Origin: an uncultured Erythrobacter sp.
Lineage (GTDB): Bacteria; Pseudomonadota; Alphaproteobacteria; Sphingomonadales; Sphingomonadaceae
Direction: 5' to 3'
Length of the DNA stretch: 64,000 bases
NCBI RefSeq assembly: GCF_947499705.1
Contig: NZ_CANMPJ010000001.1
Coordinates: 841,501-905,500 of the forward strand
Part shown: positions 36,229-46,262 of the stretch, in pieces
Layout of the letters: each line of letters starts with the position of its first letter
How positions within the stretch are numbered: the first letter of the stretch is position 1
Made by a program: the position numbers and the translations under genes
Notes under the pieces: model-generated
The model's database searches: none
Seen by the model: the letters and a program-made list of their open reading frames with translations, nothing else
What the model was told of the DNA's origin: nothing

Positions 36229-36294
36229 AGTTCAATCAATGGGCCAGCAGCCGTCGAGAAAGCCACCCAAATAAATGTACCTACGCGGCGCAGA

Positions 36295-36810
36295 TCACCC
36301 AGCGCCTCTCAAATGCGCATAAGACAGATCGCCTGACCCGCGCACACCATAATCGCTTGGGTTTTCGGGATCATCGCGGTCCCAGCCATCGGTGCAGGGC
36401 TGGGTGCTGTTCCAATCATAGACGGCGTGGCGATGACTGATTTTCCAGACGCCGTCGCGCCGCTCGAAGCGATCCAGATAGCGACCAGCCGCGATCATCA
36501 GGACATCGCCATCTGGCGTCGCAATGGTGTGGTGGGCGACGAAATAGCTTTCTCCAGATGCGCGGTCGCCATCCAATTCTATGATCGACTGTCCGATGAC
36601 GTGTTGAGTGCGCTTCATCGTGTCGAGCACAGGCATCACCCACTCGATGAAGTCGGCTGCGGTGCCCTTGAACAGTCCGTGATCATCGGTTGCGCCGGGA
36701 TGAAAGCAATCCCGCACAATCTCGGCATCGCAGCGGTCGATCCCGCGCGCCATCCGCGCGACAACTTCTATACATTCAAGCTTGTCGGCGACATCTTCCA
36801 AACGGCTCAT
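36295..36810 (-). CDS. SnoaL/NTF2-like protein, partner of the Rieske oxygenase
   Basis: This 171-residue protein starts MSRLEDVADKLECIEVVARMARGIDRCD, typical of NTF2-like cone-fold proteins including dioxygenase beta subunits. AAAGG precedes ATG 36810. It lies 34 bases after the Rieske gene on the same strand, so it may be a small subunit or a partner enzyme. The C-terminal 25 residues (DDPENPSDYGVRGSGDLSYAH) are a common tail in this family. Confidence 0.8.
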   Translation of the reverse strand: MSRLEDVADKLECIEVVARMARGIDRCDAEIVRDCFHPGATDDHGLFKGTAADFIEWVMPVLDTMKRTQHVIGQSIIELDGDRASGESYFVAHHTIATPDGDVLMIAAGRYLDRFERRDGVWKISHRHAVYDWNSTQPCTDGWDRDDPENPSDYGVRGSGDLSYAHLRGAG

Positions 36811-36844
36811 CGTTGAGACCTTTCGTGCGTTGGAACAGAGGGCT

Positions 36845-38182
36845 CTAGCGCGCCATCCATGTATCAAGCGTCTCATGGAAATATCGCATCCGGCTTTCCT
36901 GCGAGGCAAGGTAATCGCGCTTGTACCCACGCGAATGCAGGCCGCGTTGCTGCTGCGGCCATATCTCCAGATCCTCGTCGATCGCAGGGCCGGTTGTGAC
37001 CTGATCAGCAGGCCCTTGCATGTGCGGCACTTCGGCCTCGGTCGAGATCGTCTCGCCCATCACATAGGAGTAATATTCGGTCTGACCTTTGGCGAAGAGC
37101 ACCATGAACCACATGTCGAACAAACACTTCTCCGGGTCGCTCGGGTGCGGGCGGGCACGCAGCCAGATATTGCTTTCCGGCTTCAGGCTGAACGAGAGGT
37201 TGGGGAAGATCGTGTAGTGCCAGTTATCGGTCAGTTGCTCGTCGTGATAGGTTGAGAAGTCATACCCCTTTTCTGCGCCCAGCTTGCGCTTGGCCTTTTG
37301 CAGATCCTTGCGGATGTTGCAGGTTCTACCGCCGCGATAATCGTCTGGATTGAGCTCCCAGAACTCCATCTCACCCGCCATTTTCTCCAGCGTTTCTTTC
37401 TCACCGCCCTTGAGCGCCGCAGCCGGACCTCCGCCCGGCATCAACATGCGGCAATGGCCTTGCGGGTAGTGATCGAACTGGCACCCTTCGCGACCGTATT
37501 CGAGCGTGTGGACTGCGCCCGGATGGACGAACGGCACGTGGTAGGATTCGCTGAAATTGTCCTGCACCAACTTCCAGTTGAAATCGCCTTCGACCGTCAC
37601 CCAATGGGTACGGCGAAAATCGGTCATGGGATATGTGTCAATCTGGTCGGCAATCGGGCCGAGATACTCGCGTAGCGGCACGCAATCATCGTCCATATTG
37701 TACCATACAAAGCCTGCCCAAACTTCGCACTGCATCTCGACCAGATTGAGTTTCCCGCAGGGGCTGCCCTGAACGAAATCGGCCTCGTCAGGGACGGACT
37801 TCAGCGTGCCTTTCAGGTCATAGGCCCAAGCGTGATAGGGGCATACCAGCCGTTTGGCGTTGCCGCTTTCGTCCTTCATCAGTTCCAGACCGCGATGCTG
37901 GCAGACATTGTAGAAGGCGCGGATCTGTCCGTCGTCACCGTGAACGCAGAGGATACGTTCCCGTCCTAGTGATGTTGTCGTGTAATCGCCTTTGTTTTGC
38001 AGCTCGCGTTCCAGACAGGCGATCTGCCAGGTCTTGGTCCAAACCTTGTCCCACTCTTCATCCATGAAGGTCTTGGAGAAATATCGATCGGGCGTGATTG
38101 GGCTACCGCGCAATTCCGGTTCTGGCTGCTTGGAAATGTCGGCCAGTTGTTTGTTCAAATCACGCGGATCGTAATCGGCCAT
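36845..38182 (-). CDS. Rieske non-heme iron aromatic ring-hydroxylating oxygenase, alpha subunit
   Basis: This 445-residue protein has a Rieske 2Fe-2S site C94-Q-H96 and C114-P-Y-H117, and a mononuclear iron site in DNFSESYHVPFVHPG (His215, His220; Glu212 at the bridging position). It needs a reductase encoded elsewhere. The natural substrate cannot be deduced. The next gene encodes an NTF2-like protein, giving an alpha plus small-protein pair. Confidence 0.9.
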   Translation of the reverse strand: MADYDPRDLNKQLADISKQPEPELRGSPITPDRYFSKTFMDEEWDKVWTKTWQIACLERELQNKGDYTTTSLGRERILCVHGDDGQIRAFYNVCQHRGLELMKDESGNAKRLVCPYHAWAYDLKGTLKSVPDEADFVQGSPCGKLNLVEMQCEVWAGFVWYNMDDDCVPLREYLGPIADQIDTYPMTDFRRTHWVTVEGDFNWKLVQDNFSESYHVPFVHPGAVHTLEYGREGCQFDHYPQGHCRMLMPGGGPAAALKGGEKETLEKMAGEMEFWELNPDDYRGGRTCNIRKDLQKAKRKLGAEKGYDFSTYHDEQLTDNWHYTIFPNLSFSLKPESNIWLRARPHPSDPEKCLFDMWFMVLFAKGQTEYYSYVMGETISTEAEVPHMQGPADQVTTGPAIDEDLEIWPQQQRGLHSRGYKRDYLASQESRMRYFHETLDTWMAR

Positions 38183-38361
38183 CGCTGTGCTCCTCGCCTG
38201 GCGCCGCCAAATATTTTGATAGCCCGCAGGTCTTTTTCTGGACGGCTATTCCATGGCTTGAAGCGCGCTGATCTTGAGCACTTGCGATAGCAATTCTGGA
38301 GCGGCTTGGACCCTAGCTAATTTGACGCGGTAGGGTGGGGGCTTGCCGAAAACTGACGCGT

Positions 38362-39258
38362 TCAACCGGCGCGCAATTCCTCGGCCAGCAATCGGAAGTC
38401 TGCTTCGCGCGGTGAATTTTTCCGCCAAACCAGCACGATCTCACGCTTGGCCGTGTCGCTCTTGACCGGACGGGCGACGACTTCAGTTCCCGCCAATATC
38501 CCGGCATCGAGCGCCATTTCAGGCAACATCGTCAGGCCCAGATCATTATCGACCAATTGCACCAAAGTGTGCAGGCTGGTGCCGATCATCGCCGCGCTGG
38601 AACGCAATTCGGAACGATTGCAGGCGGCCAATGCGTGATCGCGCAGGCAGTGACCGTCTTCAAGCAGCAGCAAACGCCCCTGGTCGATCATGTCCGGCGG
38701 AATTTGCGCAGGCGGATCGCGCGGATCATCCTTCGGAAAGGCGACGAACAGGCGGTCGTCGGCGATGTGCTCAACCTCGACCTCGCCGGTATCGAAGGGA
38801 AGGGCAAGCAACACGCAATCGACTCGCCCGTGCTGGAGCGATTCAACCGCATCCTGACTGGTTTCCTCGCGCAACATCAATTGCAGATCGGGGCGCTCTT
38901 TCTTCAGGCGCGGCAGGATGCGCGGTAGCATGAAAGGTGCGATTGTCGGGATCACGCTCATCCGCAACATACCGGACAGCGGCGTGCCAGCAGCTTGGAC
39001 AAGGTCCGACAGTTCCTCGGCCTCGCGCAGCAGCCGGTTGGCCTTCGCCACCACCTGATCGCCCAGCGATGTAAATCGAACCACGCGGCGGCTGCGTTCG
39101 ACCAGCGTCACGCCGAGCAGCGATTCCAGTTCGCGAATGCCTGCCGACAGCGTCGATTGCGACACGAAGCTGGCATCGGCGGCTTTGCCAAAATGGCCAT
39201 GTTCGTGCAGCGCGACGAGGTACTGCAGCTGCTTGATCGTAGGGAGGTAGGTGCTCAC
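38362..39258 (-). CDS. oxyR: Hydrogen peroxide-sensing regulator OxyR
   Basis: This 298-residue LysR protein has an N-terminal winged HTH (LPTIKQLQYLVALHEHGHFGKAADA). The redox segment LLLEDGHCLRDHALAAC has Cys204 and Cys213, nine apart, as Cys199/Cys208 in E. coli OxyR, so this is a peroxide sensor and not a generic LysR protein. The start is GTG 39258, four bases after the rnd stop, so it is co-transcribed with rnd. No catalase or peroxiredoxin gene is next to it. Confidence 0.92.
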   Translation of the reverse strand: MSTYLPTIKQLQYLVALHEHGHFGKAADASFVSQSTLSAGIRELESLLGVTLVERSRRVVRFTSLGDQVVAKANRLLREAEELSDLVQAAGTPLSGMLRMSVIPTIAPFMLPRILPRLKKERPDLQLMLREETSQDAVESLQHGRVDCVLLALPFDTGEVEVEHIADDRLFVAFPKDDPRDPPAQIPPDMIDQGRLLLLEDGHCLRDHALAACNRSELRSSAAMIGTSLHTLVQLVDNDLGLTMLPEMALDAGILAGTEVVARPVKSDTAKREIVLVWRKNSPREADFRLLAEELRAG

Positions 39259-39262
39259 GCGC

Positions 39263-40465
39263 CTATTCCGCAGCCAGCGCTTCTTCCATGCTGGCTTGCA
39301 TGTCGTCGATGTGGGTCATCTTGAGCTTGCCGTCCTGCACCGCAAAGGCGAGCTTGCCTTCGACCAGTTCCAGCGCGTCCTTGCCGAACACGTCATAGCG
39401 CCAGCCCTTAAGGACCTTGAGGTCGCGGACACCGGCGGCAAGCGCTTCCATTTCATCCGCACGCGTTAGAAGGCGCGCTGCCACGTCGATTTCGCGGGCG
39501 CGGATTTTCAGCAGCAGCTTGAGCAGGTCGGCAACCAACGCTCCCTCTTTGCCGAGCGGCGCGCCGCGCTTCATTTTCTCGGGCATTTCCGACTTCGACA
39601 GAGGTTCTGCCTCGGCCGCGACCCGCATCATCCGTTTTCCGATATCGTTGTCCCTCCACGCCGCCGAAAGGCCGCGGACCTTTGCGAGGTCGGCTTGCTT
39701 CTTGGGCGGATGGCTGGCGATGTCTGCCAGCGTTTCGTCGCGCATGATCCGTCCGCGCGGGATATTCTTGTGCTGCGCTTCGCCTTCGCGCCATGCAGCG
39801 AGCGCCTTGAGTCGTCCGAGAACCTGCGCATTCCGCCCGGGGGAGCGAATGCGTTTCCACGATGTATCGGGATCGATCAGATAGTTCGAAGCATCCGCGA
39901 GCTTCTCCATCTCGGCGTCGAGCCAAGCGCCACGGCCGGTCTTGATCAGCTTCTTGAGGATCTTGGGAAAGATCTTCGACAAATGCGTCACATCGCCAAT
40001 CGCGTATTCGATCTGCCTATCAGTGAGCGGACGGCGGCTCCAATCGGTGAAGCGCGCGCCCTTGTCGATCTGGATGTTGAGCCATGTGTCGACGAGGTTT
40101 GCATAGCCGATTTGCTCTGACTGGCTGATCGCCATCATTGCAATTTGTGTGTCGAAGATCGGGAAGGGCGTCTTGCCGGTCAGGTTGACGATAATCTCAA
40201 CATCCTGCCCGCCTGCATGGAAGACTTTGAGGACTTCCTCATTCTCACACATCAGATCGAGCAATGGCGTCAGGTCGATGCCTTCGGCCAGGGGATCGAT
40301 GGCGGCGGCTTCTTCGGTGTTGGCGATCTGGACCAGGCACAGTTCAGGCCAGTATGTGTTCTCGCGCATGAATTCGGTGTCGACAGCGACGAATTCGGAC
40401 TTCGCAAGACGCTCGCACAAATCGGCCAAAGCGTCGGTAGTGGTAATCAGATCATGTATTTTCAT
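39263..40465 (-). CDS. rnd: Ribonuclease D
   Basis: This 400-residue DEDD exonuclease has FVAVDTEFMRENTYWPELCLVQIA (catalytic Asp and Glu), VFHAGGQDVEII and the later QIEYAIGDVTHLSKIF. Two HRDC-type helical domains follow. It trims tRNA 3' ends. ATG 40465 is the natural start; the open frame extends upstream without protein character. It is followed by oxyR after four bases. Confidence 0.96.
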   Translation of the reverse strand: MKIHDLITTTDALADLCERLAKSEFVAVDTEFMRENTYWPELCLVQIANTEEAAAIDPLAEGIDLTPLLDLMCENEEVLKVFHAGGQDVEIIVNLTGKTPFPIFDTQIAMMAISQSEQIGYANLVDTWLNIQIDKGARFTDWSRRPLTDRQIEYAIGDVTHLSKIFPKILKKLIKTGRGAWLDAEMEKLADASNYLIDPDTSWKRIRSPGRNAQVLGRLKALAAWREGEAQHKNIPRGRIMRDETLADIASHPPKKQADLAKVRGLSAAWRDNDIGKRMMRVAAEAEPLSKSEMPEKMKRGAPLGKEGALVADLLKLLLKIRAREIDVAARLLTRADEMEALAAGVRDLKVLKGWRYDVFGKDALELVEGKLAFAVQDGKLKMTHIDDMQASMEEALAAE

Positions 40466-40653
40466 ATCAACTTCGTTTGTTTGAGCGGAGTGCCGCTCTC
40501 GGGATGAATCCCATGGAATCGCAGCGCCAGTGCAGCGACCGCGCGCATAGCGTTGTACCCCTGAAAAGGGAAAGAGTTTAGGTGTTGGCGGGCGATGCCC
40601 ACAGATGTCTAGATTTGCGTTCCGGGACGCTGGCCGAGTTATGCCGCATAGGT

Positions 40654-41142
40654 CTATTGTTCCACGTCTACCGAAACGTAGTCCTGATCGCACTGGTCTG
40701 TGATTTCCGCCAGGCCTTCGCCGACTTCCATAATGTCCTCGTTTGCTTCAATCGCTTCGATGTCGCTCGCAACCTTCTGGGAGATATTTTTCCGTGTTGC
40801 TTCGTCGAGAGGGCGGGCGGCGACCATTTGGTCGATCAGCACGCCGAACTCTTCGCTCGAGGACTGCGAGGCAGCAGCGAGAGCTTCTATTTCTGACTTC
40901 CTTCCAGGATCATCCTCGAATTCGGCAATCACTCCATACAGCGTCGCCAAACGCTCTTCCGCGGCCATACAACGGCTGGCATCAATGAAGCCGGCATCAG
41001 AAAGATCCATTTCAGGTTCGGCAAGATCTGTCGTTGTTTCCTGCGGTGTGGATTCTGTGCCATCAGCCGGAGCTGCCGGGTCGCGGGTATCACAACCGCT
41101 CAGTGCCAGTAACAGGAAACCGATCGAAAAGATTTTGCGCAT
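40654..41142 (-). CDS. Putative lipoprotein
   Basis: This 162-residue protein has a lipobox, signal peptide then LLLALSGC (Cys17). After it comes an acidic, Thr/Pro-rich linker and a helical domain with CMAAEERLATLYGVIAEFEDD. The protein is very acidic, and its family is unknown. It is transcribed away from aspS. Confidence 0.7.
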   Translation of the reverse strand: MRKIFSIGFLLLALSGCDTRDPAAPADGTESTPQETTTDLAEPEMDLSDAGFIDASRCMAAEERLATLYGVIAEFEDDPGRKSEIEALAAASQSSSEEFGVLIDQMVAARPLDEATRKNISQKVASDIEAIEANEDIMEVGEGLAEITDQCDQDYVSVDVEQ

Positions 41143-41319
41143 GCCGCACCTCCGGGAAAAATGTCTGCCCCAATAAGAAGCGTGGAAACGGTCGAAACTG
41201 GATCATAGTTGTTCTTCGGAACACAAGTCGGTGCAAAAGGGGTGACGACAATGGGGTGAGCCGCTAGACGCCGCGCCGAACCAATCACCTCTTAATTTAT
41301 GAAACCTACTCACATGACT

Positions 41320-43122
41320 ATGCACCAATATCGCTCGCACACCTGCGCACAGCTTTCTGCTGAAAATGTCGGCGAAACCGTTCGCCTTTCGGGCTGGGTC
41401 CACCGGAAACGCGATCATGGCGGCGTGTTGTTCGTCGATTTGCGCGATCACTACGGCATCACCCAGATTGTAGCGGATGAGGATTCGCCCGCTTTGGCGG
41501 TGTTCGAAAGCCTGCGCGCCGAGTCAGTCGTGACTATCGATGGTGATGTGAAGGCACGCACGCCTGAGACCGTGAATGCAGACCTGCCGACCGGCGAGAT
41601 CGAAGTGTTTGCGCGCTCCATCACGGTGCAAAGCGCGGCAGAAGAGTTGCCGATGCCGGTCGCTGGAGAGCAGGACTATCCCGATGAAATCCGCCTCAAA
41701 TACCGCTTCCTGGATCTGCGCCGCGAGACGATGCATCGCAATATCATGCTGCGTAGCCAGGTGATCGCCTCGATCCGTAACCGCATGGTCGAGCAGGGCT
41801 TTACCGAGTTCCAGACCCCGATTCTGACCGCTTCCAGCCCGGAAGGCGCGCGTGACTTCCTCGTGCCAAGTCGGATGCATCCGGGCAATTTTTATGCGCT
41901 TCCGCAGGCGCCGCAGATGTTCAAGCAGATGCTGATGGTGTCGGGCTTTGACCGCTACTTCCAGATCGCGCCGTGTTTCCGCGACGAAGATCTGCGCGCC
42001 GATCGCAGCCTCGAATTTTACCAACTCGATTTCGAGATGAGTTTCGTCACACAGGAAGACGTTTTTCAGGCGCTGGAACCAGTGCTTGGCGGGCTTTTCG
42101 CTGAATTTGCGGGTGGCAAGCGCGTAACACCGGTCGGCGAGTTCCCGCGCATTCCGTATTCCGAAGCGATGCTCAAATACGGCACCGACAAACCGGACCT
42201 GCGCAACCCGCTTATTATCAGCGATGTCACAAGCCATTTCGAGAAATCGGGCTTCGGCCTGTTCGAAAAGATCGTTGGCGGCGGCGGCTGTGTCCGCGTG
42301 ATCCCCGCACCCAAGACCAACGAGAAGAGTCGCAAGTTCTTCGACGATATGAACAATTGGGCGCGCAGTGAAGGTTTCGCCGGGCTCGGTTATGTCACCC
42401 GCAAGGGCGGTGAGTTCGGCGGCCCGATCGCCAAGAACCATGGCCCTGAACGGATGGAAGAGCTCTACAACGAGCTTGGTCTCGGCCCGGATGACGGCCT
42501 GTTCTTCGCCGCGGGCAAGGAAAAGGACGCGGCCAAGCTGGCCGGTGCCGCCCGCACGCAGATTGGCGAGCAACTGGAACTGATCGAGCAGGGCTGTTTC
42601 AAGTTCTGCTGGATCGTCGATTTCCCGATGTTCGAATATGACGAAGATGCCAAGAAGGTCGATTTCAGTCACAACCCGTTCTCCATGCCGCAGGGCGAGA
42701 TGGAAGCGCTGGAGGCTATGGACCCGCTCGAAATCAAGGCGTGGCAGTACGACATCGTCTGCAACGGCTATGAACTGTCTTCAGGCGCGATCCGGAACCA
42801 CCGCCCGGATATCATGTACAAGGCGTTCGAGATCGCAGGTTATGACAAGGCAACCGTGGACCGCGAATTTTCCGGCATGATCGAAGCGTTCAAATTGGGC
42901 GCGCCGCCGCATGGCGGGTCGGCGCCTGGGATTGACCGGATCGTCATGCTGCTCGCCGGTGAAGAAGCGATCCGCGAAGTCATCGCCTTCCCGATGAACC
43001 AGAAGGGCGAAGACCTGATGATGGGCGCGCCGTCCAAGGCCGAACTGCCGCAGCTGCGCGAATTGCAGATCCGTGTAATTGAGCCGCCAAAAACTGACTC
43101 TAAACCCACGACCGAAAGCTGA
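41320..43122 (+). CDS. aspS: Aspartyl-tRNA synthetase
   Basis: This class II synthetase has an anticodon-binding OB fold at the N-terminus ([26 protein letters not shown]), motif 2 ([23 protein letters not shown] in parts) and motif 3 ([13 protein letters not shown]). The bacterial GAD insertion lies between. [12 protein letters not shown] (ATG 41320) is used as start; ATGs at 41314 and 41299 are possible. It is the bacterial long form, which can be non-discriminating in species that use GatCAB, but this cannot be read from the sequence alone. Confidence 0.97.
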   Translation: MHQYRSHTCAQLSAENVGETVRLSGWVHRKRDHGGVLFVDLRDHYGITQIVADEDSPALAVFESLRAESVVTIDGDVKARTPETVNADLPTGEIEVFARSITVQSAAEELPMPVAGEQDYPDEIRLKYRFLDLRRETMHRNIMLRSQVIASIRNRMVEQGFTEFQTPILTASSPEGARDFLVPSRMHPGNFYALPQAPQMFKQMLMVSGFDRYFQIAPCFRDEDLRADRSLEFYQLDFEMSFVTQEDVFQALEPVLGGLFAEFAGGKRVTPVGEFPRIPYSEAMLKYGTDKPDLRNPLIISDVTSHFEKSGFGLFEKIVGGGGCVRVIPAPKTNEKSRKFFDDMNNWARSEGFAGLGYVTRKGGEFGGPIAKNHGPERMEELYNELGLGPDDGLFFAAGKEKDAAKLAGAARTQIGEQLELIEQGCFKFCWIVDFPMFEYDEDAKKVDFSHNPFSMPQGEMEALEAMDPLEIKAWQYDIVCNGYELSSGAIRNHRPDIMYKAFEIAGYDKATVDREFSGMIEAFKLGAPPHGGSAPGIDRIVMLLAGEEAIREVIAFPMNQKGEDLMMGAPSKAELPQLRELQIRVIEPPKTDSKPTTES

Positions 43123-43137
43123 TCCGCACAACAAAAT

Positions 43138-43163
43138 GGGCGCCCGGAATAGTCCGAGCGCCC
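43138..43163 (+). terminator. Hairpin after aspS
   Basis: GGGCGC and GCGCCC, with inner CGGA/TCCG, form a stem with two mismatches 15 bases after the stop. No clear T run follows, so it is a weak call. Confidence 0.35.
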
Positions 43164-43255
43164 CAGTTGTGAGGAACTTTATTGTTATGTTGTGAAGCGC
43201 GGAGCGCGCGTCGCCTCACTCCCCAGTAGGGCGGGCACTCAACGCGCTGTCCATG

Positions 43256-43699
43256 TTACGCGTATTGCTCTTCCAGCATGTCCGCGAAACGTTCGCCTTC
43301 GCGCACATCGCGATAGGCCGTTTCGATCAGCGTGCGCGTATCCGGGTCGAGCTCGACATCCTCATCCGTGAGTGCGTCGCGGAACTTCTCGGCGAGGTAT
43401 TCTTCGCCTTCTTCCACGCGCTCAATCGCGGCTTCGTTGCTGTCGGTCAGCGCGTTCGCGATCGAAAGGAAGGTCTGATGGGCCGAACCTTCGATGCTGA
43501 CGGCGGTGATGGGTTGCTCGCCCTTCGCCTGCAGCGCGTCGTTCATTTTGTTGAGTATCTGCGCTCGATCGCCGCTGCGGCGGGAGAACGCTTGTTTGAT
43601 GGTCGGGCTCTCGACCTTCTCGGCGGCCTTTCGATAGCCTTCGACAGAATCGTAAGTGGTTTGGGTAAGGTCTTTCAGCAGTTCAACAGTGTTAGTCAT
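43256..43699 (-). CDS. PA2169-family four-helix-bundle protein (DUF2383)
   Basis: This 147-residue all-helical, ferritin-like protein starts TVELLKDLTQTTYDSVEGYRKAAEKV, with FSRRSGDRAQIL in helix two and EGEEYLAEKF later, the pattern of the DUF2383/PA2169 group. These proteins are usually stress-associated, and their function is not established. The gene stands alone between aspS and the next plus-strand gene. Confidence 0.85.
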   Translation of the reverse strand: MTNTVELLKDLTQTTYDSVEGYRKAAEKVESPTIKQAFSRRSGDRAQILNKMNDALQAKGEQPITAVSIEGSAHQTFLSIANALTDSNEAAIERVEEGEEYLAEKFRDALTDEDVELDPDTRTLIETAYRDVREGERFADMLEEQYA

Positions 43700-43944
43700 G
43701 GGTCTCCTTGATAGGGTTGCTATTGTGTGTAGCGGACGCTGATTGCGCCGCGCTTACAATAACTTAATGGGTGAGGCGCGGAAAAGGTCCGAGCGGTTCG
43801 CTAGGGCGTTCATCAGGTGCGATGGGCCGAAATCGCGCTTTAAGCCCGCCTGAGCGCACTTCGATCCGGTGGAACGTCGCGCAATTCAGCTGGCCTTCAC
43901 GCGGACCTTCCGACATTATCAAACGGACGTCTTCGGGGGCAAAG

Positions 43945-44940
43945 ATGATGAATTTTCGCAAATTTCTTGCTGGTGCAGTTGTGGGCAGCATGGGTTTGAT
44001 CAGCACAAGCGCGACAGCAGAAGTGATCGCGGCCGATGGGTTTTCGCCTGCGAGCAGCGATGCAGGTCTGGGCATTGAGACCATCGCTGTTGAGAGGATG
44101 GACGGCACGGAGGGGTCGAAAGTCGCCTTTGAGCTGAAAGAGGCGATCGACGGCCTTCGTCTGGATGATGAGCAATGGTTCGAGATCGTCCCGACTTCTG
44201 CCGAATATGTCGATGCGACCTTTCGTGGCTCTGCCGATAGCAGCTCATCGATCACCGAGTTGGATGACAAAAAGGTCACAACATGCGCGGAGAAAGATGA
44301 CGATGGCGACTGTATCCGCAACAAGGTCTCCTATTACAGTTGCAGCAGTTACGAGGTGTCGTTGCGCTACGATATCGAACTGATCGGTTCGGATGGGCTG
44401 GTGCTCTATTCCGTCCGCGACGAAGATTCGAGCTCGACAGATTACTGCACAGACGAGGAATCGAGGCCATCAGTCCAGCGCATGACCGATAGACTGGCTG
44501 GCGCTTTGGCAACGCGCACAAGGTGGGCGTTGGCTCCGCGGTACTTCCGCTCCGACTACAGGTTGCTGGAGCGTCGCAAGGGGCTTGAGAAGGCGGATCG
44601 CAAGCTCTTCAAGCAGGGCCTCAAATTGACGAAAAGCGATGCAGCAGCGGCGTGTGAGGTTTTTGAAGGGTTAGAGGCGAACAATCCGCAACAAGTCTCC
44701 GTCCTGTTTAACATTGGCCTGTGTCACGAAAGCCGGAGGGACTTCGCTCTAGCGAAGACATATTATCAGCGCGCTGAGAATATCGAACCTGGCAAATGGA
44801 TGACGGCGGAATCGCTTGAGCGCGTTGCCAACCGGATCGAAGCAGAGGCTCAGTTCGCGCGGCGCAAGGATTTCTTGGAAAGTCGGTACGCCGAGGCACC
44901 GGCGTCGCCAGAAACTACCGATCTGACGAATGCTGAATGA
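43945..44940 (+). CDS. Secreted protein with a TPR-like C-terminal region
   Basis: About 331 residues. A signal peptide (FRKFLAGAVVGSMGLISTSATA) is followed by a domain with paired Cys residues (CAEKDDDGDC, SYYSCSSYEV, DYCTDE). The C-terminal third (ACEVFEGLEANNPQQVSVLFNIGLCHESRRDFALAKTYYQRA in parts) is TPR-like. The middle acidic DDDGD segment could bind metal. ATG 43945 follows GGGGGC; 43948 is equally possible. The family is not recognised; it probably acts in the periplasm. Confidence 0.7.
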   Translation: MMNFRKFLAGAVVGSMGLISTSATAEVIAADGFSPASSDAGLGIETIAVERMDGTEGSKVAFELKEAIDGLRLDDEQWFEIVPTSAEYVDATFRGSADSSSSITELDDKKVTTCAEKDDDGDCIRNKVSYYSCSSYEVSLRYDIELIGSDGLVLYSVRDEDSSSTDYCTDEESRPSVQRMTDRLAGALATRTRWALAPRYFRSDYRLLERRKGLEKADRKLFKQGLKLTKSDAAAACEVFEGLEANNPQQVSVLFNIGLCHESRRDFALAKTYYQRAENIEPGKWMTAESLERVANRIEAEAQFARRKDFLESRYAEAPASPETTDLTNAE

Positions 44941-45007
44941 AATGGCTTTGAAGCCACAAAGATCCTTGAAGGCGTAACCGGAGATGGGAGCAGGGCGAAC
45001 AAGAGGC

Positions 45008-45805
45008 ATGAGAACCACCCGCCGCTCTGCAATTTTCGGAGGCCTCGCCGCTGCTACAGGCGTTAGTGCAGCAGGCCAGACCCTTGCCGGCTGCGCGCCG
45101 TCCGAGACGCTCTCCGGTGACCAGCTTACGAAGGTGACCGTACTGGGCGTGATCCACCGCACCCATCGCACCAGCAGCGCCTATTCCCTGGATGTGCTGC
45201 GCGAAGCCGTGCGCCGCGCCGAACCCAATGTAATCCTGACCGAAATTCCGCCGGACCGGATCGGAGAGGCCAAGCGCGGCTTTGCCGAAACCGGCGAAGT
45301 GACCGAGCCGCGTGCCCGGGTATTCCCCGAATACACCGATGTCGTTTTCCCGCTTTCGCGCGAAATGGATTTCGAAATGCTCGGCACGGCTGGCTGGACG
45401 CAGAAGATTGCCGATGATCGCGGTGTTGCTCTCAAAGCTATCGAAAATGATCCGGCGCGCGCTTCACAATGGGAAGAGCACGAGGAAGCGCGGGCAGAAT
45501 ATTCGAACAAAGTGCGTGGTCGCGGCGATGATCCGGCATTTATCCACACGCCTGAATACGATGTTCAAGTGCAGCAGGCGCAGACCCCGTACCAGATATA
45601 TTTCGACGGTGATCTCGGTTCCGGCGGCTGGACGAAAATCAACCGCGCGCACACCGATTTGATCAACACCGCGCTCGATTCGATCAGCGGACAGGGCCTG
45701 AACGCCCTTGTTATGTTCGGTGCATGGCATAAATACATGATCGAGCGTTCGTTGGCGTTTCGGGGCGATATTGAACTGCGCGATGCAACCGCGTTGTTCG
45801 ACTGA
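45008..45805 (+). CDS. TraB/ChaN-like lipoprotein with Tat-type leader
   Basis: About 265 residues. The leader MRTTRRSAIFGGLAAATG carries a twin-Arg stretch, and LAGC is a lipobox. The first core segment VTVLGVIHRTHRTSSAYSLDVLREAV with EPNVILTEIPPD matches the GxxH and NxxxE pattern of TraB/ChaN-type proteins. The C-terminal MFGAWHKYMIERSL carries another conserved His. The substrate is unknown. An AAGAGG precedes ATG 45008. Confidence 0.7.
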   Translation: MRTTRRSAIFGGLAAATGVSAAGQTLAGCAPSETLSGDQLTKVTVLGVIHRTHRTSSAYSLDVLREAVRRAEPNVILTEIPPDRIGEAKRGFAETGEVTEPRARVFPEYTDVVFPLSREMDFEMLGTAGWTQKIADDRGVALKAIENDPARASQWEEHEEARAEYSNKVRGRGDDPAFIHTPEYDVQVQQAQTPYQIYFDGDLGSGGWTKINRAHTDLINTALDSISGQGLNALVMFGAWHKYMIERSLAFRGDIELRDATALFD

Positions 45806-45898
45806 CCTGTTGCGGCAATTCGATCACCACTTGCGCTCAATCGCGCCCTTGATTAGGGCGAGAGCCAATTCTTAACCCCCAATTCAAGAGGGACACAC

Positions 45899-46135
45899 AT
45901 GAGCGATACTGCCGACCGCGTGCAGAAAATTGTCGTTGAGCACCTTGGCGTCGAAGCCGATAAGGTAGCTCAGGATGCGAGCTTCATCGATGATCTGGGC
46001 GCTGACAGCCTCGACATCGTCGAACTGGTGATGGCGTTCGAAGAGGAATTCGGTGTCGAAATCCCCGACGATGCGGCTGAGAAAATCACCACCGTCGGCG
46101 ACGCGACGAAATATATCGAAGACAACAAGGGCTGA
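45899..46135 (+). CDS. acpP: Acyl carrier protein
   Basis: This 78-residue acidic four-helix protein has the phosphopantetheine site [10 protein letters not shown] (Ser near residue 38). An AAGAGGG Shine-Dalgarno precedes the start. It carries the growing acyl chain in fatty acid synthesis and is followed by fabF, as usual. Confidence 0.99.
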   Translation: MSDTADRVQKIVVEHLGVEADKVAQDASFIDDLGADSLDIVELVMAFEEEFGVEIPDDAAEKITTVGDATKYIEDNKG

Positions 46136-46176
46136 TTGCCCATCGGATGCCCGCTTTTCCGCGGGCAACTGACCAA

Positions 46177-46218
46177 CAGGCCCGAGCCCGAACAGGGTCG
46201 CGGGCCTGTAGCGTTTTT
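46177..46218 (+). terminator. Intercistronic terminator/attenuator between acpP and fabF
   Basis: CAGGCCCG (46177) and CGGGCCTG (46201) pair, followed by TAGCG and TTTTT. A terminator here lets acpP be made in large excess over fabF, which is what cells need. Confidence 0.7.
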
Positions 46219-46262
46219 GCCGCGAACGCGCGGCGTAGGCGCAGGAGACGAAAGGGATTCGA

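Noticed and set aside
41524..42672. Reverse frame of 382 codons inside aspS
   Set aside because: It is an antisense shadow of the synthetase.
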